From Mesodorylaimus sp. YZB2_4 (Eukaryota > Nematoda > Enoplea > Dorylaimida > Dorylaimidae): 64,000 bases of DNA. Positions within the stretch are counted from its first letter, which is position 1. Every line of letters begins with the position of its first letter. Both the position numbers and the translations under genes were made by a program. The notes under the pieces are model-generated. The model did not search any database. It saw only the letters and a program-made list of their open reading frames with translations, and was not told the origin of the DNA. Below are positions 12,101 through 27,100 of the stretch, one piece after another. The stretch is taken from assembly GCA_030248295.1 (NCBI GenBank), contig JASANH010000850.1, positions 310,001-374,000 of the forward strand, given 5' to 3'.

Positions 12101-15100
12101 AAATTCTTCAGCTGGAAAATCGCAGTTTCGCGTTCATTTGAGTCGAATGAGACCACGCTGTTCTAGAAACATAAAAAACTGAGCTGCGTGTTTGCTTATA
12201 CTAAAAAAGGGCCATCCTCTGAAGGACCATAGGGGATCATTGGCCGTGGTCTTATCGATCCGCAGGCCTCTTTGATGTATAAGAGCTCGGCATGTGGCAT
12301 TTGGGCGATCTTTTAATCATAGGCTGTGTGGGTGTTGTGTAACTGTCATCGTGGATAGGTTGATTTAATTGTCAACCGCCTGTCTCCCGTTTCTATTAGG
12401 TTCGTTAATGAGCGATTCGTGGTTTTCACATGAATACGGTTTAGCCCGGCTCACTCCGGGGAGTATTGCCCGTTCATTATCTTTGGCTAAGGATTATATT
12501 ATGCTGGGTCCCTATGAAATGCACGCGTAACAAATGAAGCAGTCTGGGACGAGCTGGGGGAGGGATCTAGCTTAATTACGATCTCGCTCACTGCACCGCG
12601 TTTGATAGGAGAGTAAGGTCGGGGAAAACAAACAGGATTCTGTTGATAGGTAATAATTTCGAGTAGATGTGCCCTCGGCAACTGGAGAGCAGACATTTGA
12701 TAATATGGACAGGAAAGTCATGGAACGTAATTTCCGACTTATAGGCTTTTTGGATTCGAAATGCTGGCCGAAAGTCGATGGGGCTTTTGCACTAATGCCT
12801 CGTCGTTGCAAGTGCCTTGGAGACGAAAGCGAAAGTCTTCTTTTCTCGAAACACTAGAATAAATTTACAATATGCACATGGGCAAGGTTTCTCGCTTGCC
12901 TGAATTCCGCTAATGGATGTTTGCACGACGAGTGATAACAATTTTTCGACTTGTATTTTGTCTCGTATGAGAAAGGGGGAGGAGAGGACGTGAGTGACCA
13001 CGGACCTAAATGTTATTGACGGGGCAGTGTTGGTCATTGGCTTGTGTTGGGTAGCGGAAAATCGTTCGTTCATTCAACTGAAGGTTTCCTTTTGAAGCAA
13101 TCATGCGAAACTTATGTACTGTCGGAGTAGTGGATGCTTTTTGCAAAGAGAGGCGGATGTCGATATGGTTTTGACGGGTCTGTCGCACGCTAATGGCTCG
13201 GTAATTGCGTGGCAATTGCTTATAGTCCCATTCTCTACTATTCGGGGAGCGGGAAGGGGCTATAGCATTGGTGCATGAAACAGCGAGCGGAGAAACATTG
13301 AAGGGCATGTTATGCAAAGCTTAAAAATGTAAGAAGGCTACACGAGTTTGCTTTGTCTCGAGTATCGGCTACTGTACTTGTACATAGACAGGAATAGAGT
13401 TTGGAACAGTGAATAATTTAAAAGCTACTTTAAAATCGATGATAGCGTGACACTTGACAATACAGCCGAGGCGAAAATGCTAACGGCATCGTGCATGTGG
13501 TTGTTCTTGGTTTCTACGGGTGGCTTGCAAAGAGCCGGAACAGCGTGTAGAACACAGTGTGCTCTTCCGCCTTATTGTCAGTTGTGCAGGTGGAAAACAG
13601 ATGGTGTCAAAACATGGTGGATTGAGCTTTTAGTACATAGTGCAAATACGTGTGGGAAGCCAGGAAATCAGGGGACTGTACTCGAGTAGCTATTCTGCAG
13701 CAGATTCCGTCTGTCCACCTATTCTATTATAGTTGTTTGAATCAGCTAACGGAATGCTCGTTTTTTTAAGAGGACAGCCCTCAACGGATCGTGATTAACG
13801 TCGAAGATGTGGACGAGAAACCGCGTTTCATAAACGAACCTATGCCTTATTTGGCTGTGGTCAAGCCAGAGACGTTTGTGGGATTTGTGGTATTTACGTT
13901 TCAAGCGGTCGATGAGCAAGGCGATTTGGTGGACGATCCCGATGGAGTTGGCTATCAACAAATTAACGCTGGAGACGGAGCTGGTAAGATGAATGAGATT
14001 GCCAATTGATAGAATATAAACAGCCTGCGTAATGTGTTTACGCTGAAACGGTTGTTTGCTTTGTGTAGCTGGCCATTTCAAAGTGGATGCTTTGGGACGA
14101 GTCAAAACGCTTCAAAAGAGTTATCGACGCGGAGATAACTTTCAAGTTTACGTTCAAGCATATGATAAAAAGCCGAAAGATCAGAACAATTCTAGAAGCG
14201 ATATTGCTATTCTACATATCCTGGTTGGAGAAAGGCCACCGCAGTTCTATCAAGAGCGTTATACGATCTCAGTGTCGGAGAATACGCTAGTCGGAGCAAG
14301 GTAAGTAGGTTTTTGAATCAGTTGGAGCCAGTTCTTGTAAAAAGGTGTTTATTTTTGTACTTTTAGTGTGGCGGCCGTCAAAGCGAAGTCGTTCGACGAA
14401 AATAATCCAGTCAAATACGATTTGTTTGAAAACACAGCTGCAAATGCAATGTCCAGGAATCGTACTAGGTCGGATACGTTCAGTATAGATGAGAAAATTG
14501 GAGTTATTCACCTGAGGAAAGAGTTGGACTATGATAGTGGACAGCAACCGAGATCGTACAGTTTGAAAGGTAAGGGTCTGTGGAGGAAGGAGGGCAGAGT
14601 GGATTGGACTTCCTTGAGTTAGGGAGTAGACGAGTCTGAACCGCCGTGCTAGCGACTGTCTTTAAGTACCTGTCTGTTCAGCTGTGGCTACCACTGGCAT
14701 CCATACGAGCGAAGTACCCGTGGAGATTCGAGTGGCCGATGTCAACGATCATGATCCAGTATTTTCTCAACCGCTCTACACAGCGACAGTCAAGGAGAAT
14801 ATTTCTATCGGACAAAAGATACTGCAAGGTAGGGAATTCGAAGGGGATGGGACTATTACGACTGCTTGGCGATCCTGGCTAATACATGACATCGATTTTC
14901 AGTGTCGGCCAAAGATCGAGACAGTGGAAAGAACGCCGCGACTCGATATTACGTTGATAACAACAACTTCACCGTAAATGATGATGGTATTATTTCTGCG
15001 AGGGTTCGCTTGGATGCTGATCAGAAACAACAAGGCCATTTTATTTATCGCTTTAATGTTACTGCTCGTGACAGAGGTGACCCGCCTCGGTCGACCACTA

Positions 15101-18100
15101 GCCAAGTAAGTACCGACGATTCATTCTTGTGTTCTAAAGATTTGAAAGTGGTTGAATTTCAGGTGCAAATCAAAACGGAGAATGTGAATGACGAGGCACC
15201 AATATTTATTCCGACCAGTCAGTACACAGAATATGTGGCCGAAGATGCCCAGGGCAACACTCCCATTGTGACCATTCAAGCCCAGGATCCTGATCGCGAT
15301 CTAGTCAAGTACTATTTCTTCGATAAAGGAGCACGAACGATGCACGTGTCGCATTTTGAAATCGATGCGGATACTGGTAAGAATTTTTACGTGTATTATC
15401 GAGTAGTGTTCCACGCCCTGCGGTTTCAGGCGTTATCAAACTGAGAGATGGAGTACCGACTGAAAAGTTGAAGCAGCGTGACCTGTATCAACTGGCAGTA
15501 ATTGCTATTGATGATGGTGCTTGCTGCAAAGATCAGACTGGAGTTCGGCATACCAGCACGGCCACTGTTAGGATTGGTAAGCACTGTGAGTTGTGCCTTG
15601 CGTCCTGTGAATTAAACGAATCCTAACTGATACAGGAGTCAAGGATGTGAACAACAACAAACCCGTGTTTCGTGAGTGCGCCAGTTACTCGAAGGTGGCT
15701 AAAGTGCCCGAAGGAAAGCACAAGAATTACACTGTCATCAAGGTATGTGCACGTCTTGAGAAAAGTGCCTTTGTGATAGGAAGGCGTGCTGTAACCGTCT
15801 GTCATTTCAGGTCGAAGCCACTGATGACGATTCAGGCCAAAATGGCGATATAGTGTACTCATTGTATTATCCTCAAGGCGAGCCACGACGACCATTTATT
15901 ATTGAACCAACGACAGGAATTTTGAATGCTTCGCCTTACGTAGAGTTTGACCGTGAAGAACGACCGTTTGAAGATGTCACAGTAAAGGTATGTGTTCCAG
16001 ATTAGGGTCCCAACCAGTCATGTCTTATAATCTAACTTTGGTTTTTTAAGGCAACAGATCGAGGCGAACGACCCCTTATCGGCTTCTGTCATTTCACAGT
16101 TACAGTAGTCGATGAAAATGATAATGCGCCAGTGTTTAATCGAAGTAAGTGGAATAACGAGGGTTGCGATGGGGTGATTGACTGAGTGACTTCCTTTTTA
16201 GATGCCTATGAAAAGACCATTTCCCGTTCAATGCCAGTTGGACAGTCAGTTCTGACTGTATTCGCCGATGATCGCGATGCTCCTGACAATGCCCGCGTTA
16301 CTTACGAATTGAAGCCAGATTTGTCAGAGCCAGAACACGTTCGAGATATGGAGTTTTTCAATATAAGAAAGGAAGGGGGCGAGATCATGCTTGTGCACCC
16401 CATACCACCTGACGTAAGACGAATCCGTTTTATGCTGTAATGTTTTCTATGTCTGTCGTTTTTCAGAGGACAAGAATGACGTTTTTGGCTGTTGCATCTG
16501 ATAGTGGCACGCCAGCGAAAAAGACCGATGTGAAAGTAACGATCGAGGTGGCCGAAGCGGCGATGCATTATCCGATTTGGAGGGAGTCTGCAAACTGCTC
16601 GACCAATATCACCCGAGGAGAGGACACTCCAGTAAGAGCGCTTGGCATAAAAGACGTCCAGTTTGAGCAGGCTAACTTTGTTTAGGTGAATACTATCTTT
16701 GCCGAATGCTATGCTGAATCAGGAATGAATCCGAGTAATCCGATCTCGTACAGGTGAGGCTCTCGTTCAGCGTGTGTTGGGCTGTTGCTAGCAGCAACTT
16801 CGTTTTAGTATGCGGAATGGAGCAAAGGCGGAGACAAATTCAAATGGCGACTTTAGGGAATTCCTGGTCAAAAAGAACGGCAAAGACTGGGTGGCCATAC
16901 GTAACTTGAAAGTACTGGATTATGAAAAGATCAAGCGATACGATCTGACACTGACGGCTACGGTACGATATGCCTGTTACCAATTTTTAGGAAGATGGTC
17001 GACAGTTTCTGCTGTAGGATATGCGGAATGGCTTGTCCAAGGATCGTTCTTTCGTTATTTATATTTTGGACAAAAATGACAATGTTCCCAAGTTCACCTT
17101 GGACGTATTTACTGGCCAAGTCGAGGAAGAATTGAACATGTACAATGTCACCAATACGGCTATCGTATATATTTCGGCCACGGATAAGGATCATGAACCT
17201 GCATTCAAGGACGTAAGTTATGCTCATGTTGTTGGTGACTGAAGTTAACTTGCGTTCCTGCTCTAGATTACGTTCAGCATCCTTCCTGGTCCAGCCAGTT
17301 CGCTCTTTCGTATCCACCCTAAAACCGGTGCTATCTACGCGTTGAAAAGCTTCGACCGTGAGAAAAACGATTCGTTTATTCTCGATGTTCAGGCAGAAGA
17401 TGGAGCCTTGTCGAGTCTTCCTGGAGTCACAGGCCCAAACTATGGTAAGGGTTTCGATAGCTTCTACGGGGAGGGTCTCCTCTTCAGCTGGCCATTCCTT
17501 ATTGGAGACCGCAGGCAGTAACTACAAGGTCAGGCTTAGAAGGAGCGAGAGTGTTATTAGCCCAGTGAGCATGTAGAAACTTCTGGATTCAAATAGGACT
17601 GATAATCAACTTTTTCTGTTTTTTAGCCATCACCAAAGTCCAGATATTTGTCGGCGATATCAATGATAACATTCCTTTCTTCAATGACACGTAAATTTGC
17701 CCCTTCTCTTTTACTCTGCCACGATTCATGAAGATTTTTTGGTTTATTTTAGCATATATGAAGGGGTAGTCCGCGAGAGTGCTATCGCTGGTCAGAATGT
17801 CCTAACCGTGAAGGCCCACGACCTGGATAAAGGTAAAGCATGTTGGATTTAACGAAGGAAGCTATTTGAATACAAGAATTTCTAATTTAGATTCACAACT
17901 GCGATACAGTTTGGCTCCGGACGGAAACCGTAAGAACAAATTCGCTGTGGGTGCTACATCTGGCGCTATTTATGTCAATGACAAATTGGATTATGAGCAG
18001 GAGCAGGTAGGCATTCGTGTGCGGTCAAGAAGCCTGCTGAACCTGACTTGTGCCCCGTGAGTCTGTGATGGCAATGCCTGGTTTCAGGAATATGAACTGA

Positions 18101-21100
18101 TATTACGCGTCACTGATGGCCAGAAAGATCACCAAGCGGAAACTCGAGTTCGCATTAGTGTGCTGGATGTCAATGACAATGCGCCTATGTTCTTGCAAAG
18201 CTTGTACCAGGCCACCCTGCAAGAAGAGGATAGGAACCTACCGAAGAATATTTTGAACGTACGTGGTTTCTGGTGACTGAGGAGAAATTATTTTTGGATC
18301 AAAGATTTCTTGCAGGTCACTGCTACCGATGAAGATAAGGATGAAGCAAGTCGCGCCATCGTGTATCGATTGGTTGGTCAAGGGGCCAACAAGGAGTTTA
18401 CGATCAATGAACATACTGGACAGATATTCGTCAACGAGCCTTTGGACAGGTACCATCATTCTTTCGTGTAATGTTTGCATGACTGCAAATTAATATTTGG
18501 TTTTAGGGACCCGCCAAACGGATCAGAGCAATGGAACTTTGTAGTTCATGTAAGTTTGACTGGCCCTGCTTTCATGCATTTTTTATTGGCCAACATTGAC
18601 GTGCGTTTTTAGGCGATTGACAACGGAGGACAAGGACTGATTGGTTATGCGGATGTTCAAGTCACGTTGACTGACATCAATGATAATGCCCCATATTTCG
18701 AAGGAGGTACAGGAGGTTGACTGTTTTGCTAAGCACTTTTAATATCTTCTGCTTTTCAGGCCCCCATACCGGATATGTGGAAGAAGGGCAGAAGAGTAAG
18801 CGCTAGACCCGTGGGCGGGCTCTGTTTTGTTCTAGCAGACATCCCATTTTAGTGGTCAACCGTCCTCTCGGCATTTATATCATGACCATGACTGCCACTG
18901 ATAACGATGATCCGCGCACGCCGAACGCCAGGATGACATACGAAATCGTGCGGAATAAGTACCTCAATCACACGCCTGTATTTCGTATTGAACCCAATTC
19001 TGGGAAGTTGTATGCAATGGTGAGTTATTACTCGAGGAGTGAAGGAAGGTTCGAATGAGGTTGTGTCGATTTCAGGTGGAGCTAGATCGGGAGAACCCCG
19101 CTCAGAAACAGTTCGAAATCGAAGTCAAGGCTACGGATCACGGAGATGTTCCGAAGTCGGGTAAGCTGTCAGTTATGAGCGGTTTTAAAGAAAATTCGGT
19201 GTCTGTTGCGCGAGAGCTGGGAAGGGGACGCAAGGCTTGAGTGGTGAGAAAATATTGAATGCGGCTAATAGCAGTTTCGTTGACAGGTTTCGGCAAAGCA
19301 ATAATCAAGGTGACGGATATAAACGACAATCCGCCTTATTTCGATAACGCAAGGCCGTTCGAGAGTAAGCATAGTTTTCCCTGATGCGAGAGACCCGTTC
19401 ACTCAACCATTCTATTTGTAGGCTCTGTAAAAGAGACAGCTCCGATCAACTTTCCAGTTATGTCGTTGTCGGCCAAAGACCCCGACGATGAAGCCTTTGA
19501 CAACGTGCTGCAATACAGTTTAGTGGAGTCGGCGTTCGGGGATTTGGGAACTCGTTACTTTTACATTACGACCGATCCGGACAATTCTGGCTCGAACGTG
19601 GGCACGATACGTGTGAAACAGGTGAGAGGTTTGCTCATTAAATATTGTTTGTCGAATCAGTCGAATCGTGTTTTTCAACGGTCGTCAGAGCCCACTCTAA
19701 TTTAGTTTCCCCGTTTCCACTAATGCACTTTTGCTTTGGCAAATGTCTATCTTTGCCGACGCAACGCGGTCTCGTTGAACATGTTTGTTACTGGCCGATT
19801 ATATTTGCTTTATCGATATTTTTGGTCGGTTTCGCCTTTTTTTCTCATTTTAACATTCACGCGTTGGGACGAGTTTGGGTGCCTTCACTTCGCTTGAGGC
19901 ACTCGACTCGATTAGAGGCCCGCCGGTAGTGACACGCGATGGTCATTTCGAGTTTATCGAAAATAAAGAAACTAGTTGCGCGGAAATGCGCTGAGTAGAC
20001 TCGTTCAATTTGAAACTAAAAATGGCCGAGGGTTTATATTTTTTACGGATGGTCAGTGCGTGACAAGCGTGGTCGTTTATGGCCAGACCAAACCCAAGTT
20101 TTATCGCGGTGATGGAGGATGAATGAACATGAAAACAGCATTGAAAAGAATTGGAACGATATCCATAAGAGGAAGGCGCAAAGCCTAGAATAGGTTCTTT
20201 CGGGTTGCACATTTGCAAGAAATTAGGGATTCTAGGTTTCTGGTTTCCTATGTTCGATTCGTCATAGCGGCAGGTGTTATTCCGGTGGGAGTGTTTTATT
20301 AGCTTGTTCAATGCCGTGCCTTGGACAGGCCCAAATTGGCCGGAGGGTTCGTGCAGGGTTTAGAATTACTGTCCTGGCTCGGCCTTATTACACCTTGGCT
20401 GCTAGCTTATATGGGAATATGGGATGAAGATGGGTCGCGATGGGGTGCTCGATTGGGCAGGTTTCTAATTAGCCGTTCCATAGCTCGGAGCTTATTCGAG
20501 GCGATGCTATCTGTGCAATTGTAAATGCGAGCATACGGACGGGGCTAATGATTATGGACGGCGGGCAGGCATCTGGTCTCTATCGCACGCGTGTGCTTTA
20601 GGAAAATTAATTGTTGACGCGAATTTTGTTGCTTTCGTCGTCGGCTTATCGGCGTCGTCTGTCGACTCGGGCGCTAGCTGGATAACGGCGAAGCCAAGCG
20701 CCATCGGTCATCGGTCAACAGCATGGTCTGCGCCCGGTCCCGTTTACATGCTTATTATGGGACTTTGGGTTCAAATTTTTCTCGACGATGTAGGGCGGCC
20801 GATTTCCGGTGAATAGGAATATCGAACGGTAATAACAGGCCCAGTACCTTTGTGCTGGGACGTTCCGGGCCTAGTTTGCTTGAGACGGAACGGCGACGAT
20901 GTAAATAGGAAGTACGGCCATGTCGGTATGGAGGGGTGGACGAGCGATGAGTGCTGGTCGGCTTCTATGGGAAATTGATTACGGCCGAGTGGCGCGCCGT
21001 CCCCGTCGAGGATATTATGTCGCTTTTATCGGGCCACCGCACCGCCTCGTCGTTGATAGTCGACCATTGCCAACTGTGCGTGAAGAATGCTCCGAGCTTG

Positions 21101-24100
21101 AGCAAGTTCGCTGCCCGCTGGCCCCCCGAGACGGTGCAGTCGGGAATGTTGAAGACGCGCTTTACTTATTTCGTTCTTTTCCAAGAATGAGGGTTTCCAA
21201 GAATAGGCCAGTCGTTTTTCTCTGTTAGCTTTGTATAGAGTTCGTGCGGGGCAGATGGATCGCGATTGACTGTTTATCTTGTGAATCTTTTGACCACGAG
21301 CAGACGAATAAAGATTGGATCGATCGACGGAAGCTGGGTTTTTTTGGCTGCGTCGATGCGTTTTGTGATGGACCTAGATTTTCTTCCGGCTGTGACGAAG
21401 AGGGAGATGGATGGGAAGACTGTCTGCCCGACTGGGGTGTAGTGTATGTGCTTTACCTGAGAAGGTGATTCAAGAAATGGATGGCCGAGGGGGGTGTGTA
21501 TTGACATAGTGAATGAGCATTGGGGAATGCACGCTGTCGCCTTGTTTTCTCAATTGCTCATGCGCGTCGATTGTGACCCGTGTGCGTGGGCATTGTAGTA
21601 GTGGGGCATGTTTGTGTGTTGGGCGGGTGGTGACTTCATCGCGTATAGTTTCGGTGCGCCTTGTACAGAAACTAGATGGGAATTAGGATAGCGATGACTC
21701 GCTGGCAGCGGGCGCAAAATTCTTCGGCTGGCTTCTGCTCTGACGAAAGATAATAGTATTGGGAGTGCTTTTTTATCAGAGGCCTTTAAACTCGGATGAA
21801 GTATGGGAAGGCGTCGGACGCTGATCCGATCGCCGTCTGTTGTTGGAAAACGTAACGTCCTCGAGCCGACGCATTCATCTAGTGTGTTTGTGTGTGCGTG
21901 GCCATTGTGCGACTGCGAGTGCACGCGGGGCGTGCGTACCTGTTTGCTGGCTTATACCAGGTATACAATACGCGTCGACCATGGACGACGTGTTTCGAAA
22001 ATTGTATTCACCTTGTCGCGACGTCCCTCGGCGGTCGGTTGACGAAGCGGAGCTCGCGTGGGAGGCGCGTATCGAGCCCACGTTCCCGTAGCTACAAGGA
22101 AAGCTGCTGGTCTGCTTCGATTCATTCGCCTTAGACGGGTGTACAGGACTGACTTGTTGTGCTCCTTTTTTCGAGTCGAAGCCGACACGAGGTAGTGTTT
22201 TTTTTTCAGAACATCGAACGAAGCACGGCCAGCTTCTATCATTTAAACCTGTTTTCCTCTTGCCCCAGCCTTCCCTGAAACCGTTTCTTGAAAAGTAACG
22301 GAATTAGAGTTTTCCAGTCACTGGCATCCTTATTGGCTCTGACGACCGTGAAAATAATTTGCGATTCCTTGTTTTGAGCATTTTAATTTGGATTTATATT
22401 TTGTACGACGAAACGTCAGGAAAAATTAGATTATTTTGTGTTACTTGTCATTTGCAGCCTTTGGACTACGAGGATACGAGCCAGAGACCCGGTTTCAACT
22501 TGACTGTTCGAGTAACCGACGGTCGATTCTTCGCTAGTGCGCCCGTACGACTTACGTTGTTGGACCAAAACGATAATGCGCCTAAGATCTCCCCGGCGCC
22601 AATACAATTCCTGCGGGAAGATGTGCCGGTCGGAACGAATGTTACACGATTCACGGCCACAGATCCGGATCTCAGAGATCAAGAACGTGTTGAGTAAGGA
22701 TGACTTATGCCCCGGTGATGCTTGCAATAACTCACGAACTGTTCGGCCTCCTCCGGGTCTTCTAAACGTCGATTCGAATTGGAATAATGCTCGTCAAATG
22801 ACGCCCAAGTTTAAACTGGGCCCAAATAACTTTTGGTTTGGTGCATTACTAATGAGCTCGATGTTGGGTATAGCTTACGGTGCCAACGGTAATAGCCCCT
22901 TCATCCAAATTGGGACCATGATGCGGGCCCAAAATGGCCGTGTCCAGCGTGTTATTGTGGAGCAAATTCGTAATATCAGCGAAGCTACCCCGCCCGGTCC
23001 CGATTCTATTCTGGCTACTTACCAGGCTTATGACCACAGGCCCGGCGATTTGCTGGGAACTAATTTCACGTAGGTTTCTTATAGCATTCGGGCTTGGGCA
23101 TTAAATAATTGCTGGTTCTTTTTTGAACCCCCTGTGTGTCTTTTCTGTGCATCATTTTTACTCACTCGTACTAGTCTTTTTGAGCATTAGATTTTGCGCT
23201 GGGATGGACGCGAGTGCACACGAGCTGAGCTACATTTTCCTTATCAAGAGAGTAAAGCGCAATCTTGCGTTTCAAATTTTACTTGGCGCTTTAGCCCGGT
23301 TGCTGCGAGAAGAACGACCCCGGCGCCCTGCAAACTGCCTAGCCAGCTTTTTTGCAATGAGTCGATGGGGGTATTTTTTCGTACAACCGGGCTTGTCCGA
23401 ACGTATTGGACTGGGTCTGCCTGGTCCGGTACTGGAGAGGTGTGTAGGTTTGGGTGTTTGCTTTAGCGTACCACCGAGCGATGCAAACAATACACGTTCA
23501 TGGTGCATCTAGCTTTTCTATTTCCTTAGTAAGCTCGGGGCGAGAGAGCTTGTCTACACTGTGTACGAAGCGACGGCTGATTCAGTCGGACGTGAGTACG
23601 AGATGGGAAGAGGTGGCGGCTCGGTTTGGAGAGCAAGTTGGATGCATACAAAGTTTGTAGGCGGCTGGATATTGGAAATCGACTGAAGCAGTGTCAGGCG
23701 CCAGTTTGCACGCTATAAAGTTTCTAAATAGGAATGCCAGAATCGGCAGTAGGGTGTGAAGTACTTGAGCCTTGAAAGCGCTGTAGTGCATTTAAATTGC
23801 TTTTCACGGACTCCGCTGCATTTATGGGTTCGTTAATGGCTATAAAAAAGGTGCAGCATTTAGCAGCTGAGCGTTTAAGTTTTTATGAGCCGCGAGGAGA
23901 CTGTTATTCATGCGGAAAGAATCAGTTCACGACTGGCTTGCTTCTTGATCTGTAATTTGAACGAGGAACCTCTTCTGAGGCGAGCGAGACCCGAAGAAGC
24001 ATCGGGGAAGAACTGGAGAGCAATGGGATATTTTTAACATGAAACACTAGGATGGGGCTTCTTAAAATAATGTGCTCCTCTTGCTTGTCCACTTGAGATA

Positions 24101-27100
24101 ACAGAGTACGAGTGGGTGAAAGGAAAGGTGTCGAGCCTGGGTGTGGAAATTAGGAAAGACTTGACGAACTCTTTTGATTTCGGGGATGGAATCCTAAAGT
24201 ATTTGTGATGTTTTTAGATTTCGAATCAATCGAACGACGGATCCGGAACGGGAGTTTTACATCGGCCCGAAGGATGGTATTCTGAAAGTTGCCAAACCAT
24301 TAGACAGGGAGAAGACACCGGCTTATCGTCTCGTCATCGAAGCAGTGGATGAAGGTTAGTTGCCTTGACATGTTGGCTTGGTGTTTTGGCGACATGTAAA
24401 GTAGATGTTTTCAGCGAACAATGTCGGTCATACGATCTTGGTGGTTAATTTGGAAGACGTGAATGACAATGCTCCCGAACTGAATATATCGAAAATACCA
24501 GTCATTCCCGAAAACGTTGCGCCAGTTCTGCCAGTCGCTTTGGTTACTGCGTTCGATCGAGACACACCGGAAAATGGGCCTCCATTTTTCATGAGCGTAC
24601 CTTCGAATTCGACGTACATAGACAAGTTCAATTTCATCTTTATCCAAGGTAGGTGGTCTTGGTTGCTATTTTGCCAAGGTCCCGTGTCTAGCTTGTTCTT
24701 GGTCATAGGTGCCGACAATGGACGTGGTGCTATGAACATTTCAACAAAAGTGACTTTCGATCGCGAACGAGACGGAAAACGCTTGGAATTGCCTATTTAC
24801 GTTCGAGACAATGGCAAACCGCCAATGGACACTATTCGTTATTTCCCAGTCATCATCGGCGACGAGAACGATAATCCGATGTCGGACGGACATAGCGTCA
24901 TCCAAGTGTACAATTACAATAGTAAGAGGATTTTCGATGAGTTACTTTGATATCGCATGCTTACAGACTCATTTATTTGCTCTTTAGACAAAATGCCAGT
25001 CACTTCAATCGGTCGAGCTTATGTGGAAGATCTCGACGACTGGGATATTGGCGACAAAACGTTCTCGTGGAAAGGAAAAGCTCCGGACGGATTCACGCTT
25101 TCGCCAGATGGAATTATCACTATCGATCCAGTTTCTTACTCGTTGCTTCCGGAATACAACTTGGAGGTAGTGGATTTTGAAGGATTGCACTGATCGATCA
25201 GTCAGAGGACGTGTTGTTGTTTTAGATTGGTGTTGTCGATAATAATCGAAAGGAGCAAGCCACTGCGTACGTCAAAGTTCTGATTGATGTCATTAGCGAG
25301 ACGGCATTCAAGAGTGCTGGTTCTATAAGAATCAAGAATATCGAGGCCGAAGATTTCATTCGCAAATTTGATGACGGCGACAGCCAGTACAACATACTGC
25401 GTCAATTCCTGGCTGACAAGTTGGGTGTGCCTAAAACGAATGTGGCTATTTTTTCTGTCATGTCCGAGGATCATCATCCGCCTGTTATTCAAGTTTATTT
25501 CGCCGTTCGAGGATCTCCGTATAAACAAGCCACCTACTTGAATGGAGTAGTATCGCAGAACCGATACGAATTGGAAAAGCTGCTTGGACGAGGAGTGCAA
25601 ATTACGCAAGTCAATGTCGACGATTGCATTTTCGAAAGCTGCGAATACGGATGCGAACGAGTTGCCACTGCCGATATTAGGCCTACTGTGTGGAATGGTA
25701 AGTGGACTGGACGGTTTACTCTTATGAGGACAGGTGCCTGGTGGGGTTAGCCGTTAAAACCATGGCTCAGTGTTGTTTCCGCTCTGCATATTAGGTTTGA
25801 TCTGTTTCAGCCAACGAAACTGGCCTGGTCGGTGTTACAACTTCAGTCATAGCCGATTGTGGACACTGCGCAGTCCCAAGCGTGCCGAGATCTTGCTCCC
25901 CCAATCCGTGCCTCAATGGTGGTTTGTGCCACGAAGCGGATCCTGGCGTATTGTAAGTATTGTTTTTAGTGTCAGCCTGTCCGTTGGAGAATTCGGGGAT
26001 CACTTGTCCGCGGGGCGTTGATGATAGCTCTTGATGGGGCTCCTGTTTGCACACAGTTTTATCGTTCGTTCTGGAAATGCGATGTAACCGTGGAGTGGGC
26101 GAGTTCTGAGAATGGAGTTAATTCTCGAGGCTCGGGAGGGCATTCGTTCTTTCCGTTCTTGAGGGCGATCTGGTCGCGTCTTTAAGATGGGCGGGCATTG
26201 TCATCCTTATTTTCTTGTCACCGCTTGAAATTGCTCTTTTCAATAGCTGTGAATGTCGGGGCGATTTTCATGGACCGTTCTGCGAAGGTCGCATGCGGAC
26301 ATTTGGCGGTAATTCGTACGCATGGCTGGACCCGATAAAACCTTGTACCAAGTTCCATCTACGGTTCGAATTTATGACGACGTAAGTGTGTTTTCTTTTG
26401 TCGGTTCGCACTTTTTGGAAGATGCCATAACGTGAATGTAGTGAATTTGAGTTTTTTTGTGACTTCTCGCCTTGTCCATAATGTAAGAATAGTGGGCGGA
26501 GGAAATGTTACGCATTGTATATGTCGATGCATCATCATGTCATCTTGGGTTTTTTCATTGAAGGTCGAGCAATGCGTTATTATTGTACGATGGCCCCATG
26601 TTGGCTGCGAGGCCAGGAGATTATAGTAGTACGGATCATATCGCTCTTGAAATTTTGAACAATAAACCAGCCTTATTATTGAATCTGGGACACGGCGGTA
26701 TTTATGCGAGAATGAATCTTGCACCCGATGTCAACGATGGCGAGTGGCATCGACTCGATATCGTTCTCCAGGCTCAGGTAAGAAGACCGAGACTCTTAGA
26801 GTGCGGTTAATTTAGAGTAAGGGTCATTGACGACGAGGATACCCCTTTGCAGGACTATATGCTGACGTTGGACGGATGCACCAATACCAAGATGGCCATA
26901 CTGAATGGGAACAATAACCAGACCGATTGCCAAATCACGGGTGCCGTGCCAAATGACTACGGTAGGGGCGAAAATGCGTGATCGTGCGTGTGGGGTAGAC
27001 AGGGGTAGTAGGAAGGGTTTCTGTTTTAGAACAACTGAACATTGTTGCTCCACTCCAATTCGGTGGGCTGGCTACTGGCTCCGCATTGGAGTATCCGGCC

